Origin: Clytia hemisphaerica
Taxonomy: Eukaryota; Cnidaria; Hydrozoa; Leptothecata; Clytiidae
NCBI GenBank assembly: GCA_902728285.1
Contig: CACVBU010000593.1
Location: 2,733-66,732 of the forward strand
DNA length: 64,000 bases
Direction: 5' to 3'
Part shown: one piece after another, positions 11,690 through 31,139 of the stretch
Position numbering within the stretch: position 1 is the stretch's first letter
How the letters are laid out: the number at the start of each line of letters is the position of its first letter
Position numbers and translations under genes: made by a program
Notes under the pieces: generated by a model
What the model saw: the letters and a program-made list of their open reading frames with translations, nothing else
What the model was told of the DNA's origin: nothing
Databases searched by the model: none

Positions 11690-11815
11690 AAAGTGCGCCA
11701 GGTGTTATTGCAAAGTGTGTCAGCTTTTTGTATTACGAAATGTGTTGATTTTTATTTCAAAGTATGTTTAGTTGTATTACAAAGTGTGGTGTTATTACAA
11801 AGTGCGTTAGTACAG
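11690..11815. repeat. Degenerate tandem repeat (TTACAAAGTGTG)
   Basis: About six imperfect copies of TATTACAAAGTGYG follow one another at 11690-11812. No coding signal is visible. Confidence 0.5.
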
Positions 11816-11991
11816 CCGCTCTATCTAATTCGCACGCCAGGGGCAATGTTTTTAATAAATTCCATGTGTACTCTAATCAAAAGGAGTACTTTTAAGAAAA
11901 AGAAGATCGAAGGGGGGATTAGTAAATAAGGGCACGTACAAATGGAATTTCAAATTGAGGGGGTAGAAATGGATAAGGGGTAATTTGCTGT

Positions 11992-12425
11992 TTAAGGGGG
12001 GACTGGAAAAGATAGATAAAAACCATGAACTTCATGCCAGAATGTAAAATTGTGCTGAATCCAGTGAGTTTTAAATGTATTCTCAGTAAGTCCAATATAC
12101 CTAGCTTTCTTCTTCATTTTTGGCCGATTTGATGGTGTATTTGTAGATATTTTTTCTTGTAAACAGTTGCTTTTCAAAGGACAGGATTTTTTGTTGCGGC
12201 AGTTACATGTTTTAACTTGATTTGTGGGCTTGGCAGTTAATACACTTTTGTTGTGTGACGAGATAATGCTAGCAATGTTTGGTAAGCAACTGTAACTCAC
12301 TTTGAGGGTGTTTTGATTGAATATTTTTGAAAGTCTATGTTTCTTTGGGAAATTTTTCTCCACAATTTTGATAAACTTTTTCGCGACGTTTGTTTTGACA
12401 TTTGCGCTGTAGGGTGGGTTAAACC
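11992..12425 (-). pseudogene. Penelope-like element, C-terminal GIY-YIG endonuclease fragment
   Basis: The minus strand encodes, after WFNPPYSANVKTNVAKKF, a stretch ending HRLSKIFNQNTLKVSYSC, then CNCRNKKSCPLKSNCLQE (a cysteine-rich knuckle), then ARYIGLTENTF. The YIG motif after the cysteine knuckle is typical of the endonuclease end of Penelope-like elements and of related reverse-transcriptase elements. The reverse transcriptase expected upstream is missing: the sequence switches to a different LINE at about 12425. The 3' end is cut near 12000. It is a dead, truncated copy. Confidence 0.7.
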
Positions 12426-12600
12426 ACGTAAAAAAGTATTGAGTGATCAACAGTATCAAAGGCCTTTTGTAGGTCTACAAAGACACCACAAGCAAGGTTA
12501 CCAGCATCAAAAGATTTACGTATGCGCTCAACAATATTGAGTAAGGTATGGATGGTTGAGTGAGACCTGCAAAAACCAAATTTCCTTAAAAAGCGAAAGT
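12425..12600 (-). pseudogene. LINE reverse-transcriptase scrap
   Basis: On the minus strand this reads FGFCRSHSTIHTLLN, then GVFVDLQKAFDTVDHSIL, which is the FVDLxKAFDTVDH motif of non-LTR retrotransposon reverse transcriptases (metal-binding Asp in FVDL). Only about 55 residues remain. It joins the Penelope-like fragment directly at its 3' side. Confidence 0.75.
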
Positions 12601-12645
12601 TTCTGTCCGCGAAAGTTTCTATCCGCGAAAGTTTCTGCCCTTAAA
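12590..12645. repeat. Short tandem repeat, 18-bp unit
   Basis: GCGAAAGTTTCTGTCC recurs three times with small changes (GCGAAAGTTTCTATCC and GCGAAAGTTTCTGCCC). Confidence 0.7.
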
Positions 12646-13440
12646 GTAGAAGTTTAGGGGAGTGTCACCGTGAAAGAAAAAAATATATATTTTCCCACTC
12701 TTTCCATCTTATTCTTTGAACTGTAAAATGTGTGTGAGAGTCACAGGGTTGGATAGTGGCAATCCAATCCCAGTTCCTTCTCTTCTAGTATGCTTTCTTC
12801 AACGTTGTGGCAGAAACGTGTTAAAGGTGTGGCAACTCTGTCTAGTAGAAAGCATACTTCTTTTCTCATTGTTATTTTAGTTTCTTCGGCTGGTTCCGTG
12901 GTTTTTACGTTTTAGTTTATTTTATATTGTTGCGTGCGTTTTATACTTTCACTAAACACATCTTTTTACTATCTTTTATCTGTGGTGGTGTCTAATTAAC
13001 ACTGCATGGCCTACCTACACAACCCTATTTCCATCATATAGGAGGATATTTTCACAAATGGCCGAAATCCTGTGTAGGTCAAAAACTGAGGAACAGATGA
13101 TGTGTTTTGTGAAAGGTCCTTTTTGTCATTGACTCATAATGAGTTGCTTTCTTCCTTATAGTCATTTTAGATCACTAGTTTTTCATTGATGGATTTCTAT
13201 GTTTCATCATATTTTCCTTTTCAACTCTAACCTGATTGATTTTCTGTGAATGTTCATTCTTGATTTTTGTTGTAAATTTGTATTGTCTTTTTGTTTTATG
13301 GGTTTTGTCTTTATTGTTTCCATTTTGAATAGTTGAAGGTTTTATACTTCTATACTATATATCTATATATTTATAAAAGTATAGAAATCAATCAGATTAA
13401 GATGGAACTTTACTCTTGAAATCGTATCCCGGATAAATAT
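12646..13440. other. Intergenic, no gene recognised
   Basis: A loose inverted pair CTAGTATGCTTTCT / AGAAAGCATACT lies at 12784-12858. Nothing else stands out. A non-coding first exon of UBA5 could lie in this direction but cannot be placed from sequence. Confidence 0.3.
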
Positions 13441-13445
13441 TTTCA

Positions 13446-13530
13446 AGAACAGTCAAGTGTTCAATTTTTGGTTTTGAGATATATACAGACACTCAAATGT
13501 TCAATGATTGGTTTTGAGATATATACAGTA
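13446..13530. repeat. Tandem duplication, ~50-bp unit
   Basis: GGTTTTGAGATATATACAG occurs twice with CAAATGTTCAAT or GTGTTCAATTT before it. It is a simple local duplication. Confidence 0.6.
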
Positions 13531-13585
13531 AAATCTCCAATTAAAAGAGGTTCTGATTAGCAGACAATGATAAATTACACGTGCC

Positions 13586-14330
13586 TCAAAACTACAAACT
13601 CAAAGCCTCCTGCGACTCAACCAAATAGAAATAGAAAATCTTTTAATCATCAAAATTCAGTCTTTTTAAAAGTAAATTTCATTAAAAAGCGCCGGTTTAA
13701 TTTCAGAGGATGCACAATAAAAAATGCTGAAAAATGAGAGCTCATACAAGTCTGTAGCACAAGCGAAACTAAAGTTATGGCATTTTAAAGCTCAAAAACT
13801 GCCGATTTTTTCCATGAAACGGAGTGTCACCCAAAAATTTGCATTGTTAAAGTGGTTAATAAATTGACACTGACTGATGATCATGCTATCAAAGTCATGA
13901 TTTTTAGCCATAGCAACTATAACACTTTGAGAAAATCAAAACTACAAACTCAAAGCCTCCTGCGACTCAACCAAATAGAAATAGAAAATCTTTTCATCAT
14001 CAAAATTCAGTCTTTTTAAAAGTTAATTTCATTAAAAAGCGCCGGTTTATATTTCATAAAATCATTTGGAAGTTTTGCAGTGCATTCCTTTGCTTTGGAA
14101 TCAAATAAACAATGAAGCACTTTCTCATAGCATTGATTTTTTATACACATTTTGGTGGGATCCTAGGGCAAAATTATTTTAAAGGGAACCAGAGACCACC
14201 TTGATTTCAAAAGGATATTGTGCATAAAGTGGAGATTGTCATTGAATGATTTTAATTTCAGAGGATGCACAATAAAAAAGGCTGAAAAATGAGAGCTCAT
14301 ACAAGTCTATGAGAAATGATACATATAAAT
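13586..14330. repeat. Interleaved direct duplications
   Basis: The segment CAAAGCCTCCTGCGACTCAA to GCGCCGGTTTA is present at 13586-13700 and 13939-14049. The segment TTCAGAGGATGCACAATAAA to CATACAAGTCT is present at 13702-13753 and 14257-14310. The spacings differ (about 353 and 555 bp), so this is not one simple tandem copy. An element with repeated ends, or a second insertion after duplication, would explain it. Confidence 0.55.
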
Positions 14331-15088
14331 TTGAAAATGTTAACTGAAAAAAAATTTCACCCCCCCAGATGTACTTTTTGGTTCCCTTTAAAATGATTTT
14401 GCCCCCTAGTGTGGCTAACTGACCTTTAGGAGAACATTACAGCATGACAGTATTTTTAATTTTAACAAATTAACTACATCATACATTACTTGCTCTGATA
14501 TAAGCATCCCAGTACAAAATGGGATAAATTATTTTGTTCCTAGACAACCTGTAACAACTTGTGTTGTAAGGAGCCGTTTACAATCCAAATTCTTTTTTTA
14601 AACAGCTTCAGACTGTAAGGGGGAGGGGGTCACCATTTATGCCATCTGAGCCTAGCCTATCTGAATAAGACTTTCACTGTGACTCACTCACATTCTGCCA
14701 ATTGGTATGTGAAGGTTTTAATTATAGACTTGCACTGCAATGTACTGTGTTCGAATCCCACCGAGCACTTCCCAGTTAGGCTTCCTTAGTCTTTTTAGTT
14801 GGGATAGAATAAAAACTTACCTGATCAACAACCAAACCTTATGTCTTGCGTTTGATATTTCTTTCCCAACATTCGGTTTGTTTATAAGAAATTTTTAAAC
14901 TCACAAGTAATTGGTAATGAACCTGTTATAGCTTCAATGGAGCGCATTATAAATAAATCATTTTTTCAAGTTGAATCAAATGTTAGGTTGAATGAAGGTC
15001 CTATTAAAATGCTTCTGTATGAAACATCATCAGCTTTAAATAATGAATATGAATAATAACCTGTTTTTTTCACTGTTTCATTTACAGA
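14331..15088. other. Upstream region of UBA5
   Basis: It holds C and G runs at 14352 and 14620 and otherwise unremarkable AT-rich sequence. TTTACAG at 15082-15088 looks like a splice acceptor just 37 bases before the UBA5 start codon. This suggests a non-coding first exon upstream that I could not locate. Confidence 0.35.
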
Positions 15089-15125
15089 TTAAAATAATTA
15101 ATAAAGAAATAAAGAAAAAAGCAAA

Positions 15126-22697
<7,572 letters not shown>

Positions 22698-23708
22698 TTC
22701 TTTTTTAGATTTAATTTACGAAAAAATCTTCTTTTTTAATTTTTTTAAGGGGGTTGGGTCTCTTCTTTATTTTTTTTGCAAAAATCAACAGAAGCGAGGC
22801 GTGATCTTCTAGCTTTGACCAATTCATACCTTTTTCGTCAAAAAGTCTTTGAAATCCGACGTCGGAAAGTAGAAAACATTTATCTTTCGCTAGCTTTAAT
22901 AATTATTGAATTTGAATTTTTGAACCAAATTTTTGAATTTATTTTTATTTTTTATGTACTTAAGTGGTATAAATTTTATTTATTATACAATACTGAACAA
23001 TGAAATGAAAACAGAAAATCATATTTCGTATCGTCTTGTTGATAGCCATAAATTGACCAACTATTCAAGTAGGAACTTTTTAGTGACCTTGTGTGGACGA
23101 TAAAATGAGCTAGCTTTTTAGGACCAGCAGAGAGTGGAGAACCTGATTTTTTAGATGCAATTTTTAATTCATAGGTGAATAATTATTTTTCCTATTGTCA
23201 AAGCAAAGAACTTTAATAATACAATCTCTTTTGGTTGGCAATGTGCTTTTCCAGAAAAAAATTGAATATGGGGGGACGGAGGATATAATGTTTTTTGGAA
23301 ATTTAAGCCCCGGGCATAGTGAATTATCGCCCAGAAAACAGATCTTACCCCCCCCCCCCCAGACAAGCATTAGTTGACTCCCCGGACATTCAAAATTACC
23401 CCTAAACAGAGTAAATTTGCCCCCAAAACAAGGCAAATTTTGCAGATTTTTCACTACCCCCTGGACAAAATATGCAATATGTCATCCTCCCCATGCACAA
23501 ACATTTCCTGGAAGAGCCCAATTCAAGGTTGGAAAAAAGTTCTTAAATTTCCAAGAGTGAGTGAGTGATGACAAAAAATCGCGATTTTTTTATGTACTTC
23601 TTGAGGAAATCTCCACAGATGTAAGTATTTTTACCCTGCGTATTGATTGGAAAGCAAATAGCATGTTAGCATGTAGCAGATACACGTATGATGATTTTCT
23701 TTTCATTG
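22698..23708. other. Region downstream of UBA5
   Basis: No clear AATAAA signal follows the stop within a short distance, so the transcript end is not placed. At 23340-23470 there are many C runs (ACCCCCCCCC, TTGCCCCCAAAAC). The minus-strand frame at 23164-23454 covers this low-complexity block and is not a convincing gene. Confidence 0.35.
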
Positions 23709-24010
23709 GCCATTTCACAGTCGAGATGAATCATGAGTAATCAGCAGTAGCGTAGACAGAAGGGGCGCAAAATTTGTGCAGGAGAGCAGATTTTTATGGC
23801 ATTGTAATTATCTATTTATGATATAAAAAGATAATTGCTGTGTCATAAAAATCTGCTTTCCTACACAAATTTTGCGCCTTCCTTGTCTACGCTACTGATT
23901 TAGGACTAACTGCGCTCTAGTAACGACTTCCGGTTGGCTAGACGCAAAAATGTTCAAAACTTTGGACCAATAGTAAGTCGTCATTAGCACGCAGTGGTCC
24001 TAATTACCCA
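23709..24010. mobile_element. MITE family D copy split by another MITE
   Basis: It begins GCCATTTCACAGTCGAGATG and is interrupted at 23745. After 23897 it resumes with sequence matching family D (GACGCAAAAATG, GTGGTCCTAATTACCCA). The order fits insertion of the inner element into an older copy. Confidence 0.55.
23745..23897. mobile_element. Foldback MITE nested in family D copy
   Basis: CAGTAGCGTAGACAGAAGG at 23745 mirrors CCTTGTCTACGCTACTG ending at 23897. The arms continue inward through GCGCAAAATTTGTG and AGCAGATTTTTATG, giving about 54 bp of inverted repeat around a short AT-rich loop. Confidence 0.8.
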
Positions 24011-25010
24011 CTAGAAAGGGTCAATCAACAGATAATTTTTTGAATCCTTCAATATGCCGTCCTTTCAAACGCTTAAAATTGCAAAGAAATTGATATTACA
24101 AAATTTAAAGGTGAGTTAAACCTTGAGTAGAGAGTATCCCGTGTACAGGGAAATTTACGATTGTATCAATCTCGTCCCCACCTTGTTATTTTACTGCTTG
24201 ACGTGATTGATACAGTCGCTTTTTCCGTACGAAAGCAAACTAAGGGACCTGGTTCGACTTGAAAGATAATAAACATTTTTAATCCTGTCTTGTTTCGAAA
24301 GAATAAAAATGTTCGTCATGCGTGGCTGCCTGATATTGGTTTTGATTCCACCTTATTATTGAATTAATTATACCACAAAGCAGCCATAATTTGCTGCTGA
24401 CAAGATTTGCTATTGTCTGCTTTTCACCAGGAGATGCCAACTGTTTTTATATTTAAGTCTGTCAAAAAAGTCTGGCAGTCTGGGGTGCTTATAAGTACAA
24501 TTTTCGATATCTCGGTGATCAGACCCCTTCCGGTTCAATATGATTTGATAATTCCTCAAACCCCTAACCTGATAACAGCTACTGTTCGTAATTTTCTTAC
24601 GCGCATGGTAAACTTCTGAAGGCGCTTGAAAATTATACATCTGAGGAAAATAGTCCTCCCGCGGAAAATTCTACAACAAGAATCTTGTGCGCTGGAAAGT
24701 TAAAAACTGATACGGCGTCCTATTCATAAACACAATAACGCAACTTTGTTGTTGTTCCTAGTCCTTTTAGACGAACGCGGTCCTTACGATTTCGAGATTG
24801 TATATTCGTCAGATTAATATGTTTTCACACATCCCTTTAGAGCTTCAGCGTGGTGGGCAGAAAACATTCACAATCTGATCTCAGGTTACAAACCCCTCGA
24901 TGATTCTATTTCCCAGTTAAAACAAAACTAATTTCTAATTTCTAATGTCCAGAATTGAAAGGTTGAGTCAGTGAACTGTTATCATATAGAATAATATCTA
25001 CTTCATCATC
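24011..25010. other. Intergenic, no gene recognised
   Basis: Overlapping open frames at about 24407-24640 on both strands have no recognisable domain and are probably chance. I saw no splice-site pair supporting an exon. Confidence 0.35.
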
Positions 25011-25015
25011 TATCC

Positions 25016-25760
25016 AGATTCCCTTTGTTAAAAGTGATTATTGGTCGTAAAAACAGTTTCTCAAAATCTGATGCGTGGATAGAAATCTCTTTATAAGGGT
25101 ATGTTTGCACGGTATTTTTTCTCAGTTACGAAATTTTTAGTTTTGGAAAACGATTGATATTTACAAATCTATTTTAGCTTACAATATGGAATTTTAGGAG
25201 CTGAAATTTAGTGATTACATCGATTTTAACTCCTAAAATTAAAAAATCAATTTTAGTCTATACGGAAAAAATAACTAACTTAGGTGGAAACTTGACACCC
25301 AAATGAGCTGATTTCAAATATGTAATTTTTATTTGCATTTGGGGGGACCGAAGTGCCCGAACTTTCCAGTTGAAAATAATAAAATTATGTGCATAATTTT
25401 TTGAGAATTCAAAAGAATCCAATCAAGCATAAGAAAATATGCAATTAAAATACGATAAGAACAAAGAAATGACATTATCATTGCACACGTGCAGTTGAAT
25501 TCCCATTGCAACTACGGGACCCCTTACAGACACGCTTCATTTTGAGGAAAAAAGCATGAATTCATTCTATCTGATAATAATTCTATGGTTGAGTACCAAC
25601 AACAGAAATTTCAATCTAATCACTGTAGAAAGAATCAAAGATGAAGCAAATATTACCTACCATATTAATGTCTAGCAGACTGTATCAATATACATGTTTG
25701 CTATTGACGAATTCCCCAGAAAGCTCCAAGTGTAATCGAAATGAGTTCAAGTGCTTGAAA
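25016..25760. repeat. Duplicated block, copy 1
   Basis: The part 25020-25540 matches 33490-34160, sharing ATTGGTCGTAAAAACAGTTT and CTTCATTTTGAGGAAAAA. The part 25590-25760 matches, inverted, two pieces at 31745-31832 and 32514-32600. These belong to the local duplication that also made the two secreted-peptide genes. Confidence 0.65.
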
Positions 25761-25789
25761 ACCTACGCCAAAGAAACAAAGACAATTAT

Positions 25790-25935
25790 TACACTCGCCG
25801 TCGTACTTCGTACGTACGTCGTACGTCGTAGACTCGTCTTTGGTCGTACACAATTTTTTTGATTTTATTTAACACTGACCATTTGTTGCCAAAAATCTGG
25901 TACGGCAAACGACGTATCTGCCGTACCCGGTGCGG
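25790..25935. repeat. TACG-rich palindromic patch
   Basis: It contains CGTACTTCGTACGTACGTCG and a nearby CGTACGTCGTAG, both rich in self-complementary TACGTA/CGTACG. Another GC-rich part follows at 25900-25930. I could not find matching ends, so the type is unknown. Confidence 0.4.
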
Positions 25936-26171
25936 CGTTCCAAGAATTTCGCCAAAGAGAAAACCTTTAAAATTTAGAATGCCTAGATTGCTTGAAAATG
26001 CATCATGTGTATCATTATCTATGATAATTATTTTTTAATTGTTCGATGCTGCATGCATACAAGATGTTTTAGAACTACCCTGAAACTACATACTTTGCAA
26101 ATTATTAAAGGAGCAAAAATCCTCTAAGTTTCTAAGTTAACGCGGTATCATTTTGCATTGTAGTAACAATC

Positions 26172-26420
26172 TAAAGGCCGGTCTCCACTTGCGCGCGCTG
26201 CAATCGCACTTTTTGGCTTCAATCCTTTTTGCTTGGAAAAAAGATTACGTCATAAAAATGTAGCGCGCGCACGAAAAAAAAGTTGAACACATTTCAACTT
26301 TTTTCAACCGTTACGTCAGATCGCGCCAATGGAGTTGCTTCATTTTTCTTTTGACCAATAGCGTGGAAGCTTTTCTCGAAAAGTGCGATTGAAGCGCGCG
26401 CAAGTGGAGACCGGCCTTTA
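26172..26420. mobile_element. MITE with 40-bp inverted ends (AAGGCCGGTCTCCACTTG)
   Basis: TAAAGGCCGGTCTCCACTTG at the left mirrors CAAGTGGAGACCGGCCTTTA at the right, and similarity runs on through GCGCGCGC and AATCGCACTTTT. The element may be flanked by a TA. No coding capacity. Confidence 0.8.
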
Positions 26421-26824
26421 GTGACTACGGAGAGACGACCATTATTAAACGCTGACGTAGAAAATTTTTTCTACACGCTTTTGTTTTGGCTAAAGACGCT
26501 CTCGTTGGATGCAGTATTTGCATCACAAAAATTGTCATTAAAAATGAAAAAATACGCCCTCAAAAAAATAACGAAAATATTTGTTTAGATATCTTAGAGA
26601 ATTTTAATGTTATAAAGTTTTGATTATTTTAGATGACTTTACCAGTTTCCTTGTGTTTTAAACAATGATTTGCTTTTCACGTTCACGCTAAAAATTTCGA
26701 TTCACGGATTCACGGTAAAAATCTCATTTTTGTTATGCTATACGTTATATGTTATGTTAAAAACGTTTATCAAAAACTATTTGAAAAAACGTCATTAATA
26801 ACACATTCCAACGAATAAAAAACA

Positions 26825-26968
26825 GGGACAAGCTGGAGTTTTTACAAGCTCTTATTTGATTTGGTTGGTCGTTAACCAGTAATAAAACTTTTTCTAAAGA
26901 ACGCGTTCATCTCTATCACTTCAAATGACCAATTTGTGAAGTATCTTGTAAAAACTCCAGCTCATCCC
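26825..26968. mobile_element. 144-bp MITE (GGGACAAGCTGGAGTTTTTAC ends)
   Basis: GGGACAAGCTGGAGTTTTTA at the left mirrors TAAAAACTCCAGCTCATCCC at the right with one mismatch. The middle is AT-rich and non-coding. Confidence 0.7.
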
Positions 26969-27124
26969 AAAAAAACCAAGCTGGTTGTGTAATGAAAATA
27001 ATAATCTTTAAGCGTATTAACACGATTTTGGAATTTAATATCGATTTGCTAGCTTATTTTAAGGTGCTTATTTTTAAACTAAATTTTGACAATGCATGTT
27101 GGAAAGCTAAATAGGCACACGTGA

Positions 27125-27248
27125 CTTTGCAATAAAAAGGGCTTCGAATTTCCTTTTAAATTCACTTGGTTTGTCAGTAGCAAGCTTGCCGCATCAAAAA
27201 ATTGAAAAAAGCTCTCCATCGAGTTATTCGACAGGAAATCAATACAAG
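27125..27248 (+). promoter_or_regulatory. TATA promoter and non-coding exon 1 of secreted-peptide gene A
   Basis: GCAATAAAAAGGG at 27129-27141 is a TATA-like box. From about 27000 to 27248 the sequence matches 30975-31305 in front of gene B, and the match ends at a shared splice donor (ATACAAG then GTAAGAAG) at 27248. Retention of the TATA region, leader and donor in both copies, with faster change around them, argues that they work. Transcription probably starts near 27160. Confidence 0.65.
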
Positions 27249-27921
27249 GTAAGAAGTTAGAATAGGCTATAGTGTAATACAAATCACCATCCAAGAACAA
27301 AGCCCAAAGCTAAAAAAAAAACTCGCAAACGGGTTTTTTGTCGCAAAGAATTTACAGTCTGTAGAGTTTGCCTTCCACCGATTTTTCTCCGTATACCACC
27401 ATAACGCCATACCGCCATATTTTCCCGCCTTTACTATCACTGTAACGGATGATAACACCGTCTAGGTAAGAATAGAGAGTTTCGAAAGTTAGGCCAATCA
27501 GCTGTAATTTAAATCTTCTTTTATATGAAATCTGTACTGATAAACATTTTTTGTGAAAGTTGTCTGTTTTTTTTAAACCTACCCGTATGTAAGATTTGTA
27601 GCTGTTCATTTTCTACAACACAGATTTCTGCAAAGCCCGGAAAGGCTAGATGTCGTGCTTTAAGCCATCGCAGGCAAAAAAAGAGAATGTTCCAAGAAAT
27701 ATAGATTATTATTGTTTTCGAAAATCCGCGAAGCTTCTATTGGTCAAACGCTGAAATTCTATTGAAATGTCATGTGACATAGGTAGGGTTTCCTGCCAAG
27801 ATACGACACACTTTTTAGCCAAAGCACGACATCTTGTCCATTTTGTCTGTAGTTGCGTTCATAAAAACGCTGGAGAATGGTCGCGTTGATAAGTTACCAA
27901 GAAAATCTCTCTTTTTTCAGG

Positions 27922-28504
27922 ATGATGAAAACGACAGCGTTGATTACTATTATCTGTATTTTGATATCAATTACCAATGCAACTTTGTACACTGATTACG
28001 AAACCAAAAACGGAAAAAAGTATAAACTCGGTTATGGGTGTCATAATAATTACTGCTGGTCATACTGTGGAAGTAATTGGGTAAGTCCTCAAAGACAAAT
28101 AGATATTGTTGATTTTGATTCCATCAGCACTCGATTTGAAAACGACTGTATCTTTATTAGCTTAAGGTTCAGTTAAAATTATTCAACCAAGTTCTTTGGT
28201 GGGGGGGGGGGGGGTAATAATTTTATTTTGAGAACTTTGAGAAGAGAACCTTTTAGGTCAAAAAACGGTCAAAATTTAGCCATATCTTTTTTTAAAATTT
28301 GAACCCTCCTTCTTTGCAATTAAGATAATAGCAAAAAATAACTTCAATAATGTTTTTTTATAGGAGGGTGGCGAGTGGTGTTACACCAGGGCTAAAAGAA
28401 ACGATCCTTATCTCGACATATACGGTCGCTACTATGAATCGTGCTTCACAGACAGTGATTGTTCAGACAAATTGGACGAATGTTACGGTAATTGTACTTT
28501 GTGA
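27922..28504 (+). CDS. Small secreted cysteine-rich peptide, gene A
   Basis: Two coding exons, 27922-28080 and 28364-28504, join in phase to 99 residues. Both introns are GT-AG; the acceptor TTTTTTCAG lies one base before the start codon. Residues 1-20 form a signal peptide (MMKTTALITIICILISITNA). The mature part has eight cysteines: GYGCHNNYCWSYCGSNW, then GEWCYT, then one each in YYESC, SDC, DEC and GNC. The GYGC-CW-YCG-WCYT layout resembles a family of short secreted proteins seen in many arthropods, whose function I do not know. A role outside the cell, for example defence or venom-like, would be inference. The paralogue is at 34396-34916. A second Met at 27925 is an alternative start. 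Confidence 0.8.
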
Positions 28505-30960
28505 AGCAAAACAGAATTAATTTTTTTTTTTGACTTTTCTATATTTCACTGTAGGCAAATTTATGTTTAAAATACCTTAGAAATATAAATATACCATATA
28601 TCAGGTTTAGGCATATAATTAACTTATTCTGAATCGCAGACCTCTATAGATATACTTCCTAAATAAGAAACTCTGTTCGCTAGAGGATGAGCAAAAGCCA
28701 ACTTTGGCTCGGACATACCCGTCATCTCGCAAACCTAGCACCCCGTACCAGAATTTAAGATAACGACTAAATGGATATAGAATTTTATCTGTTTTTGCAT
28801 AACCGTGAATAGCATAGGCCAAAATTGTAGCTTTGAACTCTTTTCTGCTACTCTTGTCTCCCGAATAGACGTCTCCCCGCTAATTGTTGAGAGAAAAAAA
28901 TCCATCCCCTCGCTCTTATTCTGCTGCTAATTAAATTCGAATAATTCAATATTTTATTACAGTGTAGATAGACCTTAACCTTGTTAAAATTTTCCTTTTT
29001 GTTAGTATTGGTTTTTATTTTACGTGCTCGTTTGCTAAAGTTTCTTTTTTGTTGTTGAAAATGATATCTGTTAAAAGAACTTCTGTCTTCAAATTACCCC
29101 CTTTTATTCACCCCCCCCACTTATTAGAATTTAGAAAATTTTCCTACCCGTGGCACCAACCTACACACCTCTTCACATAACATTACGAAGTGTCAAAATT
29201 ATACGTATCTAAAGAAAGTTAGAAAATTCTCATTCGGATAAAAAAAAGAAGTATTTCTTCAAAAACATAAAATCATCAATTCACTCATCTCACTTGACCA
29301 TTTTCCAAAATATTTTCAATGGAAAAAGGGAGTCCGAAATGTTTTTTGGCAACTCAAGATATAACTCAGGAGGTCGAATTTCATGGTTTCACATTTTGAA
29401 GATTTGAAATAATTTGTACTTCGTTTTATTGTTAATTCTGTAATCATAAAATATCATCGTAATAGCCTCATCATTTTGGTTTCTATAGGTCTTAACATTG
29501 TGTAAGAATTGGTACAGTATGGACTAAGAGAGAATGTTGTTAAGGGATTCCCCCTCTTACAATTTCATATATTAGCATAGTCTTGCCTTTTTAAAAAAAC
29601 TGAAAATACAACGCTTCTAGCGAAAAAAGTGGTTGAAAATTTAAATTTTTCTCCTGTCGTCGCAAACCATGGTTGCGCCTCCTTAATCTCTGATAACATT
29701 TTTACCTTTAAACCCAACTCAAAGTATTACTCTTGTTATTGATTTATGAATAGCAACACTTCTCTCATCGTCTCCCCTCTCTCGCCAACACTCCATCGTA
29801 GCGGTCGGTTTGAAAAATCTCAAATGAGAAAAAACAATGAAAACAGTAGACTGGCACGCCAGTCGGGCTGGAACGGTATCACGCGGGAAAAGTGAGCGTA
29901 GGAGTGAGGTAAGCGTAGGAAAAAAATTTGTCGGCGGCAAGGGCTGAAAGCTGTTAATCAGCCTCTCACCAACTTTTGCTCGCTCTCCTACGCAGCTCCT
30001 ATTCTAGCAAACGCCTTCCGCCTTTATGTTCCCGCCCTCTGACATGATTAATTAACAGACTAGTTTGCTAGTCTATGAAAACAGACTCTCTACGACAATG
30101 AATTTTGAAGTAAGCCGTAGATACTGGGTAGTTTGTTTGTGTACAGACAAGCGCAAATCATGGTTGCGTCTCCTTCGTCACTAAACTCTTTGCCCCTTTG
30201 AAATCAAGCCACTTACTGCCTTCTATGTAATAATGTAGTCCTTCCCACACGAGTGCACAACATTTTAATATTGATGGTTATAGAATCACCCGCAATCTGG
30301 AAATTTACTGTAGTTAAACCCAATTAAGATGTGACAAGTCGTCCTTATCCGAAGGTATGTATAATTAAATATAACCCTCACCTTATTAATCAGTTAGAGT
30401 GTAGGGAAAAAAAATTTAGGTAGGGGGGGGTTGAATTTTTTTAACCCTTTCGAGGGGGTTCGAAAAGATTCTCTAGGTTAGGGGTGAATGTGCGAAATTT
30501 TTTTTTGATTTTTTGAAATGTCCGCTACTCCAACCTAATAAAGGTAATAAATACTTCCTTACCACTCCCTAATGTTGATCAGATACAAGTAATGATATGC
30601 AGAAAGCATAAAAAAAATTGAAAAGTTGGCCTTGACGTGAGACAAGACTTGGCCGAGAGGCCATCCGTTGGAAAACCCATTCTTAGAAAGAAAAAGTGTC
30701 TTTTCTTTCAATGTGGAAAAATAAGGTACTTTCGATGACTAACAGGCATAGAAATGCGCTGGGGAGGGCAATATTCTTTTTGGGCTTCTTTCAGGGTGCG
30801 AATTTCCTGGAATCGTTACTAAAAACATCATACCATACAGTCTTTTTGAATAAGAACATAGCATGGTAAAAGAACTTTGTATTGAAAAAAGTCTTTCAGC
30901 AAATAGATACTTTCCTTGGCTGATAAAAAGATTTATTAAAAATTATTGGACAAAATGTCA
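28505..30960. other. Intergenic, no gene recognised
   Basis: A weak duplicated motif, CATGGTTGCGCCTCCTT at about 29668 and CATGGTTGCGTCTCCTT at about 30160, suggests a decayed repeat. G and C runs occur at 29109 and 30422. No exons, RNA genes or element ends were recognised. Confidence 0.35.
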
Positions 30961-31139
30961 TTAATAACAGATTGCAAGCTGGCCGTGTAGTAATCATATT
31001 TATCTTTAAGTTTATAAACACGATTTTGGAATTTTAAATTGTTTTACCAGCCTATTTTAAAAGGGAATTTTAAATTGTTTTACCAGCCTATTTTAAAAGG
31101 TACTTAATTTTAAACTAATTTTTGATACTGTAAGTTGGA

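Noticed and set aside
25641-25862. Open frame ending in a TACG-rich palindrome
   Set aside because: It crosses a repeat boundary and the duplicated copy is inverted and broken, so no coding constraint is seen.
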